A DNA stretch of 14,618 bases. It comes from Pigoraptor vietnamica (taxonomy: Eukaryota; Opisthokonta; Filasterea). The position numbers and the translations under genes were made by a program. Location of the stretch: positions 1-14,618 of the forward strand of contig CALSCQ010002781.1 in assembly GCA_943704525.1 (NCBI GenBank), read 5' to 3'. Under the pieces are notes generated by a model. The model saw only the letters and a list, made by a program, of their open reading frames with translations, did not search any database and had not been told where the DNA came from. Shown piece after piece: positions 9,093 through 14,618 of the stretch. The stretch's first letter is position 1, and every line of letters starts with the position of its first letter.

Positions 9093-12000
9093 ATGGCTGC
9101 CGCCGCAGTCGCGTTGGCTCGGCGCGCTCGCGTGTCAAGCGCTATGGGGCGTCCTTACACTGCGTTCCTGGGCGGTCTGCGGTCCTACGCAACGAAGACG
9201 GATATTGATGTGAGTAAGAGTGTGTGTGCGGTGTGTGTGTGTGTGTGTGTGCTTCGTTTGACTATGTCTTTCCGTTGGTAGAAGTGTGGGTGTGGTTTTA
9301 AAGCGTGTTGAGATTGTCTCGAGTGCGTAGTGCGTGTGCACAAGTTGTGCGTATTCTGTTCGGTCACCTCCGCATGTGACTGTGTGAGTGAGTGAGAGTG
9401 CGCGTGTGTGAGTGCGCGTGTGTGAGTGCGCGCGTGTGAGTGCGCGTGTGTGAGTGCGTGTGTGAGCGCGTGTATGAGGGCGCGTGGTGTGAGTGCGCGT
9501 GTGTGCGTGTGCACGTTTCAGTTCTGTTCCACGCAATGCCTATTCTAAGTGTGTCAGCATCGCGCACACGTTCGCAGGCGTCCAAGTTGCAAATCGAGAA
9601 GACCAAGAACCCAAAGCCGAAGGTTCCCTTTGGCGATCTCGTCTTCGGTCGCACGTTCTCCGATCACATGCTTGAGATTGAGTACGACGAGAAGAGCGGA
9701 TGGTCTGCGCCCAAGATCAGCCCTTATCACAAGCTGCAGCTCGACCCCGCGTGCACTGTGTTCCACTACGCCGTCGAGGTGGGCATCACTCTCGCATTGG
9801 GTTGCGCACGTGTGTCTGCGCGTAATGCTGGTTGCGTCTGTGTTGTGCACGTGTGTCTGCGCGTAAACTGCTTGCGTCTGTGTTGCGCACGTGTGTGTGC
9901 GCGTAAGCTGCTTGCGTCTGTATTGCGCACGTGTGTCTGCGCGTAAGCTGCTTGCGCCTGTGTTGCGCACGTGTATGTGCGCGTAAGCCGCTTGCGCCTG
10001 TGTTGCGCACGTGTGTGTGCGCGTAAAGCTGCTTGTGTCTGTGTGTGTCCTTTCATGAATGTGTAGTCTTCTTCCTCCCAATCGCTTCGCGCATTTCTGG
10101 CAACTCAAATCCGCTTGTTCGACAGTGCTTCGAGGGCATGAAGGCGTACCAGGACGCGCAGGGAAACACGCGCCTCTTCCGCCCTGACAAGAACATGGAC
10201 CGCATCTCCGCGTCCGCCGAGCGCCTCGCGCTGCCGGTGCGTGTCTCTGTGTGTGTAGGAGTGCGTCAACAGTGGTGTGAGTGTGTCTGTCCTTGTGTGT
10301 GTGTGTTGGGGGGGGGGGGGGGGGGGGGGCGTCGGCGAGGACATTTTCGTTGTGTCCTTTTCGTCATTATTCATGAAAAGTTGTTGGCACTTCCTGAGGC
10401 CCCTGTGGTCGCCTTACTTGCGAGCCATTACCGTCGCGTTCGTCGCATGTGCTGGTCATTAGAATTGCATTCCGTGTGCGTTTGCTCCGTCCAAGAATTT
10501 TACATACAACTCCACGATTGCATGTGTCCGCGCTCACACACCCGCCGTGCTTTGTCACGCAGTCGTTCGACCGCAAGCAGTTTCTCGAGTGCATCAAGGC
10601 CCTCGTGCGGCTTGACAAGAGCTGGATCCCCAACCAGAAGGGCTTCTCTCTCTACATCCGTCCAACGCTTATCGGCACGCAGGTGCGCCTTCGCTTTGCT
10701 CCCTCTTTCTTACCATGCCCTCTCCCGTCTTACAAAGGCTATGAGTGCGCGGAATGCGCATGATGTTCAGCGTACGTTGTACGTAACCCTCTCCTTATGC
10801 CCGAGCCTCGTTCTCAATTTCGTGCGCGCAGGAGTCTCTCGGCGTCGGCCCTTCGTCGCGCGCCCTTCTCTATGTGATTTGCTCGCCGGTGGGTCCTTAC
10901 TACAAGTCGGGATTCGCGCCCGTGAAGCTCCTCGCGGACTCGACGAACGTGCGCGCGTGGCCCGGCGGCACCGGCGCAAACAAGGTCGGAGGGTGAGTGG
11001 ATTTTGCTGCGCGAGATATTGGACGCTAGCGTGGATGTGTGGTGTATGTCTGTCATGTGTTCGATACAGCGGCGAGTGGTCGCACATTTGGCGTACAATT
11101 CGTGTAGAACGGATTTTGGCCGTCTGCGCGCTTCGCTGCATCTCATACTCGCGCCTCTCTTCCCCCGTCTCCAGCAACTACGCGCCGACCATCAAGGCGC
11201 AGCAGGCCGCCGCCGCAAAGGGCTACCAGCAGATTTTGTGGCTTTTTGGGCCCGAGCACGAGCTGACGGAAGTCGGCACCATGAACCTCTTTGTACACTG
11301 GAAGAACGAGGCCGGCGAGGTGGAGCTCGCGACCCCGCCGCTCGACGGTTCGATTCTCCCCGGCGTCACGCGCGACTCTGTGCTGTCGCTCGCGCGCCAG
11401 TGGGGCGAGTTCAAGGTGTCTGAGCGCAAGATGACGATGAAGGACGTCGTGAAGGCCGTGAAGGAGGGGCGGGTGAGTGGAAATTTCTGTGCATCCTGTT
11501 AACGTGTTCTGTTTTGAATTTCTGTCACGGGTCTCTGGTGCAAACGCTCCGGCAGTTGTGAAGGTCGTCTCACATCTGTCGCATTTGCCTTCTAACAGAT
11601 GATCGAGATGTTTGGCGCTGGCACCGCGTGCATTGTGTCGCCGATCGAGATGATCCACTATCAGGGACAGGTGCGTGGGAACCCCTGCTTTTCGTGTGCC
11701 TTGTGTGTTTTGTCGGCGCGCGCATTGGAGTGGAGGGGACATAACATCGAACAAGTGCAGTTTGCTAGGCGTCCACGCACAGTCCTGTATATTCTCTTCC
11801 GTCTTCAGCTCTGACCGTTGTGTGCTTGCGCCGTTAGGATCTCCCGATTCCCCTCGCGCTTGGCAAGGCCGGCAAGCTCACCCAGCGCTTCAACGACACG
11901 ATCCTCGGCATCCAGGTGCGCCGCAGATATTTTCGTGTTTAGGTGTGGCTGTGTGCGGTGTTTTTCCGTAAGTGTATGGACAATGCCCTTGTGTCAGCGT

Positions 12001-12097
12001 CAGTGTGCAAATTTTGGTGACAGTGTCGTTCGACTTATGTGCGGCTTCCGCATCGCAGTACGGCGAGATCCCCAGCGAGTGGTCAGTGGTCATCTAA
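9093..12097 (+). CDS. BCAT: Branched-chain amino acid aminotransferase, probably mitochondrial (BCAT), complete, 9 exons
   Basis: PLP fold-type IV transaminase that interconverts Leu, Ile and Val with their 2-oxo acids, using glutamate/2-oxoglutarate. Exons: 9093-9209, 9578-9778, 10126-10236, 10563-10682, 10832-10992, 11175-11472, 11599-11670, 11838-11915, 12059-12097 (TAA). They total 1197 nt, 398 aa (human BCAT2 392). The PLP lysine is K234 in GANKVGGNYAPT; E269 in [11 protein letters not shown] is the predicted PLP N1 partner, 35 residues on as in human BCAT2. Also seen: [65 protein letters not shown]. Residues 1-39 (exon 1) are Ala/Arg-rich and end [11 protein letters not shown], resembling a mitochondrial presequence with an Arg-Ser-Tyr processing-like site. 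The CxxC pair of human BCATs is C347-x-x-S350 here. The start is ATG with G at -3 and +4. Seven of eight introns are phase 0. Introns 1-3 carry repeats. Confidence 0.97.
9225..9251. repeat. (GT)n tract in BCAT intron 1
   Basis: Short GT run close to the donor of intron 1 (9210-9577). It is separate from the longer 14-bp array further downstream in the same intron. Confidence 0.8.
9396..9504. repeat. Degenerate 14-bp tandem array in BCAT intron 1
   Basis: Unit gagtgcgcgtgtgt. Copies start at about 9410, 9424, 9438 and 9452 with exact 14-bp spacing, then at 9464, 9476 and 9491 with 12-15-bp spacing as the unit decays. Most of the array is alternating purine-pyrimidine. It sits inside the 368-bp intron 9210-9577, which explains the HTHTHT-like antisense frames here. 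Confidence 0.85.
9800..10040. repeat. 40-bp minisatellite, six copies, in BCAT intron 2
   Basis: Six head-to-tail units with an exact 40-bp period, at 9841, 9881, 9921, 9961 and 10001, preceded by a 41-bp copy with one inserted base from 9800. Units differ by one to a few substitutions. Each contains ttgcgcacgtgtgt, and so one CACGTG palindrome. Each also has gcgcac followed about 6 nt later by gtgcgc or a near match, which can pair as a short hairpin. The array makes up most of the 347-bp intron 9779-10125. Open frames on the minus strand across it are periodicity artefacts. Confidence 0.95.
10286..10329. repeat. (GT)n followed by G22 homopolymer in BCAT intron 3
   Basis: A GT-rich stretch leads into 22 consecutive G residues (10308-10329) on the sense strand, 71 nt after the exon 3 donor. 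It lies in the intron 10237-10562. G22 can fold as a G-quadruplex (established for long G runs); whether it does here is inference. Confidence 0.95.
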
Positions 12098-12211
12098 GGG
12101 GGTGAATGGTCAGAGGGCGACATTGGAGAGGGTTGCTTTTACTTGCGTGGAAGGAGCGGGCGGGAAGTGACAGGGGCTTAAGGAGCGAAGTCTTGCAAAC
12201 CGAAGCAGGCA

Positions 12212-12217
12212 ATTAAA
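12212..12217 (+). terminator. Possible BCAT poly(A) signal ATTAAA
   Basis: ATTAAA, the commonest variant of AATAAA in animals, lies 115 nt downstream of the BCAT stop codon in aattaaaggg. Position and strand suit BCAT. Use of this hexamer in this organism is unproven, and I found no AATAAA downstream of the other genes. Confidence 0.35.
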
Positions 12218-12549
12218 GGGAGGACGAATTGCATTTTTGTGCGTGCTCGAATGCTCGAGTCACACAACGTCGTCGTTCACTGAACAGTGCGGCGCTGACA
12301 AATTGTGATGCTCTGAATTTGGCCTGCTGGCGAGCGATTTACGAGGCGTCACCTCTGTCACGTTCACGAAGCTCACTGCGGGAATTGTCGAGGACGAACG
12401 CGGCGTCGACGTGCACGCCTTCGGGGGACGACTCTCCGTGCACGTTTCCATTTGTTACTCATGGCACGCACAACGCGCGCGCCGGGAAGGGCGGTCTCCA
12501 CATGCTTCAGTGACAGCCAGAAGCACACGCTAATCACGAGCTTCCCCGA

Positions 12550-12576
12550 AAGGGCTTCCGTTATTCCGGAGCCCTT
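12550..12576. other. Hairpin with one bulge (inverted repeat)
   Basis: AAGGGC-T-TCCG, loop TTATTC, CGGA-GCCCTT: ten paired positions with a single bulged T. It is symmetrical enough to form on either strand's transcript. It is not associated with an identified gene. Confidence 0.7.
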
Positions 12577-12670
12577 CACTAACGGCTCGACCGAGTGCGA
12601 CTTCAACATGCCCAGAAGAGTTTTGCGTTACAGGGACGGTCGTCACACGGTGGAACGCACTACGCACAAT

Positions 12671-12705
12671 GGCAGGCGTCCATCACAGCGACGCTGACGC
12701 CTGCC
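12671..12705. other. Perfect 10-bp inverted repeat, 15-nt loop
   Basis: GGCAGGCGTC at 12671-12680 and its exact reverse complement GACGCCTGCC at 12696-12705 enclose a 15-nt loop. The stem is 8/10 G or C. It lies about 95 nt downstream of the other hairpin, in the intergenic region. Confidence 0.8.
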
Positions 12706-12967
12706 CTTGGTCTGCATAATAGTGACCGAATGGGCTGAACTATACAGTCAAACGCGCGCGACGCCGAGAACTGAACGCAGAGAGTGTTTGGGCTTACTAT
12801 TTGAGTTCCCGGGGCAACGACTATGAAACTACCATTATTCGGCTAAAAACAAGTTGCTGTGGGAGCAGTACTGCGACAAACGCTGTCAGTCAAGAGGGCT
12901 GTTTTCGTTGAACGCACACTCGTAAGCCCATTCATTCGGCAAGTCGTTGCTCCGAAGTCCACGCACG

Positions 12968-12972
<5 letters not shown>

Positions 12973-13003
<31 letters not shown>
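12973..13003. repeat. (CA)15 microsatellite
   Basis: Uninterrupted CA run preceded by a cgcgcgcg patch, in the intergenic region downstream of the minus-strand F-box gene. Confidence 0.9.
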
Positions 13004-13007
<4 letters not shown>

Positions 13008-13187
13008 TATACGTGCATGGCAGCGGCAATCCATACATTAGCGCTAGCGCTTCCATACGTTAGCGCAAGCACGGCACACAAATTATTCAATAGCACAAGC
13101 GTTTGCAACATACTTTCAGCGAAAGTAAATCGCATCCATAAGTCGCTGTCACCGCAGGCTGGCAATCGGGTCGAGGCAGCAAGGGCG

Positions 13188-13796
13188 CTAATAGCGGCTC
13201 TCGAGGCAGACTCCAATATTCCGTTTGCAGCCCTCGCAGAGCTCGCAGATGCACGCAGCAAAATGTTCACGACAGTGCCAGCAGAGGATTTCAAATCGCA
13301 AGCAGTAGCTGCTCAGAGCATTTTCGCGCGCAATGTGTTCCTGCAGTTCCGTCTCGTAACGCGCTGTATCGCTGTTACACTGCGCTTCGAACAGCGCCCT
13401 GTTCCCTTCGGACATCTCGTGCCACATTTCGAAGACCTTTGACACATCATTCGTAGTGCCCACTTCGGGCGCCGGCTCAAAGTCCAGCTGTGGGCGAACA
13501 TTGAGGGCGTAGAGGGCGTAGAGTACGGGCGCAGGCGGGGGACGCTGCGGCCGCTCGAGACGGACAAGTACGATGCGACGAGAGGGGATGCCAGCCGCAG
13601 CAACTTCCTCGCGAAATGCGGCGTCCTCGATGTACTTGCGGTTGAACTTCGGGCGCAGGAAATAGACGCGCACAAAGCGCAAGAGGGCGCGAAAGCGACT
13701 GCAGACGTGTGCGAGCGAGGCCACGTCCGAGTTGCGAAGGCGAGGGACAATGTGCGTCAAAAAGACCTCCATGGGGAGTGCAGCGAAGCTTGCCAT
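13188..13796 (-). CDS. F-box protein with an HMG-box-like segment and Cys-rich C-terminus (202 aa)
   Basis: Uninterrupted frame from ATG at 13796 (G at -3 and +4) to TAG at 13188-13190. Residues 5-42 fit an F-box (ALPMEVFLTHIVPRL, then DVASLAHVCSRFRALLR); known F-boxes bind Skp1 in SCF ubiquitin ligases. Residues 84-157 resemble an HMG box: QRPPPAPVLYALYALNVRPQ aligns with the usual Pro-rich start and first helix, and VFEMWHEMSEGNRALFEAQC plus DTARYETELQEH with helices 2 and 3 (conserved Met-Trp, Ser-Glu, Phe-Glu, Arg-Tyr-Glu). Residues 165-197 hold eight Cys, including CWHC, CIC and CEGC, possibly metal-binding. The tail is less certain, because Cys-rich reading is also what the antisense of GCA-alanine codons gives, and an intron near the end cannot be excluded. 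An upstream in-frame ATG (13901; 237 aa) has a poorer context. Substrate and partners are unknown. Confidence 0.72.
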   Translation of the reverse strand: MASFAALPMEVFLTHIVPRLRNSDVASLAHVCSRFRALLRFVRVYFLRPKFNRKYIEDAAFREEVAAAGIPSRRIVLVRLERPQRPPPAPVLYALYALNVRPQLDFEPAPEVGTTNDVSKVFEMWHEMSEGNRALFEAQCNSDTARYETELQEHIARENALSSYCLRFEILCWHCREHFAACICELCEGCKRNIGVCLESRY

Positions 13797-13927
13797 GTCG
13801 GCGGTCTGCCGTTGTCGCGTCGTGCTGTTGTCGCGATTCGATTTAGTGACTGTTCGGGCGTTGAAGGGGGGATGGAGACTGTTACTGAAATTTTGGGACA
13901 TGCGATAGCCCAATGTGATTTTTTCTT

Positions 13928-13961
<34 letters not shown>

Positions 13962-14169
13962 CCCAGCAGCTCAGATTGTGATCGCTTACCGAATCACTTT
14001 GGAGTCAATTCGTGGTTCTGGGAACGACCTGAAGCGCCTTATGTATTGCTCACGGCTCGTCAGGAGCTGAAATTTCTCTGCAAAGCCTGTGGCAGTAATG
14101 GGCCGAGAACGGTCATCTCCACTGCGAAAGCTGTTGCATTGCGAACGTCGCTTAGTCGCGCGCCTCCAA
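13797..14169. promoter_or_regulatory. Upstream region of the F-box gene / 3' flank of the LMBR1-like gene
   Basis: 373 bp between the F-box ATG and the stop of the next minus-strand gene. The main feature is a T30 run. I see no AATAAA-like signal for the LMBR1-like gene on the minus strand. If translation starts at 13901 rather than 13796, the first 105 bp are coding. Confidence 0.4.
13930..13959. repeat. T30 homopolymer (poly(dA:dT)) upstream of the F-box gene
   Basis: Thirty consecutive T on the plus strand, preceded by ttttctttc. It lies 134-163 bp upstream of the F-box ATG. Poly(dA:dT) tracts of this length exclude nucleosomes in yeast and other eukaryotes (established); a promoter role here is inference. 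Confidence 0.9.
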
Positions 14170-14501
14170 TCACGAGCCCGTCTGCACATGTGCCTGAGGC
14201 TTTCCGATATCTCTCAATCGCGCGTCGGCGAGCTGCGCATGGAGCGACAACCCCTCAAACGAGCCGTTCAAATCGCCGTCAGCGGCTGTCATGGCGTCCA
14301 GTTCCGCGTCGGCCTCCTGCTCGCTCTTGGCGTGCGCCGCATGCGCAGACCGTTGGGAAAGCAGGTGGAGAGAGTGGATGAGACGGAGGGCGCACACGCC
14401 GGTGGACACGAGGAACGCGGCGTTGTAGACGAGCATCATCACGGGATTGCCCAGCCACGCAAAGTCGCCGAAGTTGCCCATCAGGTCAAAGTCCGTTATG
14501 C
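14170..14501 (-). CDS. Last exon of an LMBR1-family (LIMR-type) multipass membrane protein, 5' part outside window
   Basis: The exon begins after a pyrimidine-rich acceptor (ttttttttcctgtttccgaacag) with phase 1 entry and runs 109 codons to TGA at 14170-14172. The start, ITDFDLMGNFGDFAWLGN, closely matches the conserved C-terminal block of LMBR1/LMBR1L proteins (FDLLG-x-FG-x-x-x-WLGN). It is followed by one hydrophobic membrane segment (PVMMLVYNAAFLVSTGVCAL) and a basic residue, as in that family's last transmembrane helix. The remaining ~65 residues form an Ala/Asp/Glu-rich hydrophilic tail ending HVQTGS. The family includes lipocalin-receptor-like and G-protein-linked membrane proteins with nine or so helices; the function here is unassigned. 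An LMBD-type relative is possible, but the FDLLG/WLGN block favours LMBR1/LMBR1L. The upstream intron extends past the window edge. Confidence 0.83.
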
Positions 14502-14580
14502 CTGTTCGGAAACAGGAAAAAAAATCAGTGACAGGCCAACATATAACTGTGAAACGCACACAAAGAGACTGACAAAAGAC

Positions 14581-14603
14581 AAAAAAAAAAAAAAAAAAAA
14601 AAA
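14581..14603. repeat. A23 homopolymer in the last intron of the LMBR1-like gene
   Basis: Twenty-three A on the plus strand, which is U23 in the minus-strand transcript, about 80 nt upstream of the last-exon acceptor. I see no exon between 14502 and 14618. Confidence 0.85.
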
Positions 14604-14618
14604 TTAGTCGGACTGGGG

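Larger units (their letters stand above)
12098..13187. other. Intergenic stretch without an established gene
   Basis: About 1.1 kb between the BCAT stop (12097) and the stop of the minus-strand F-box gene (13188). It holds a possible poly(A) hexamer, two strong hairpins (12550-12576, 12671-12705), a (CA)n run and a small near-duplicate at 13030-13066. Several 60-95-codon open frames cover 12229-12700 on both strands, for example plus 12452-12697 and minus 12373-12609. Some read protein-like, but none matches a family I know and no consistent exon chain can be built. A small lineage-specific gene cannot be excluded. Confidence 0.6.

Noticed and set aside
9800-10040. CRISPR-like array
   Set aside because: The units are head-to-tail with no unique spacers and lie within a eukaryotic intron.
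9554-10108. Minus-strand protein with repeated [11 protein letters not shown]-like units
   Set aside because: It is the antisense of the 40-bp minisatellite, which stays open in several frames by its periodicity; the rest is antisense to BCAT exon 2.
10033-11502. 489-aa plus-strand open frame
   Set aside because: It reads through BCAT introns 2-6. Only the exon parts match the BCAT family, and intron parts read as [10 protein letters not shown] and other low-complexity stretches.

Overview
The window is nuclear DNA from an intron-rich eukaryote. Every recognisable protein is split by short GT-AG introns, and the intron and intergenic DNA is full of (CA)n, (GA)n, homopolymer and minisatellite repeats. 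Two products carry mitochondrial-type N-termini, and the proteins are typical eukaryotic housekeeping types (a Golgi tether subunit, an LMBR1-type membrane protein, an F-box protein). Coding exons are GC-rich. The small introns and tight spacing suggest a compact unicellular genome (protist or early-diverging fungus); I cannot name the species.

Layout, left to right: (1) 26-447, plus: two probable terminal exons of an unidentified gene cut by the left edge. (2) 609-3714, minus: complete 11-exon gene for the mitochondrial GatA/QRSL1 amidase subunit (511 aa). (3) 3715-4002: 288-bp divergent intergenic interval. (4) 4003-8622, plus: complete 16-exon COG4 gene (about 826 aa). (5) 8623-9092: intergenic, with CCAAT and CRE-like motifs. 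(6) 9093-12097, plus: complete 9-exon branched-chain aminotransferase gene (398 aa), with a 40-bp minisatellite and a G22 tract in its introns. (7) 12098-13187: no gene I can establish, but a possible poly(A) signal, two strong hairpins and a (CA)n run. (8) 13188-13796, minus: single-exon F-box protein with an HMG-box-like segment and a Cys-rich tail. (9) 14170-14501, minus: last exon of an LMBR1-family membrane protein cut by the right edge.

The genes do not form a pathway. GatA and BCAT both probably work in the mitochondrion; COG4 works at the Golgi. For the three large genes the exon models were built by hand, and every junction keeps frame and family alignment. A few donors (COG4 introns 3 and 7) have alternatives that shift the product by a few residues.

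The most unusual items are the F-box/HMG-like combination, the E-box-bearing hairpin minisatellite in the BCAT intron, and the paired hairpins at 12550-12705. I found no tRNA, rRNA, CRISPR array or transposon.
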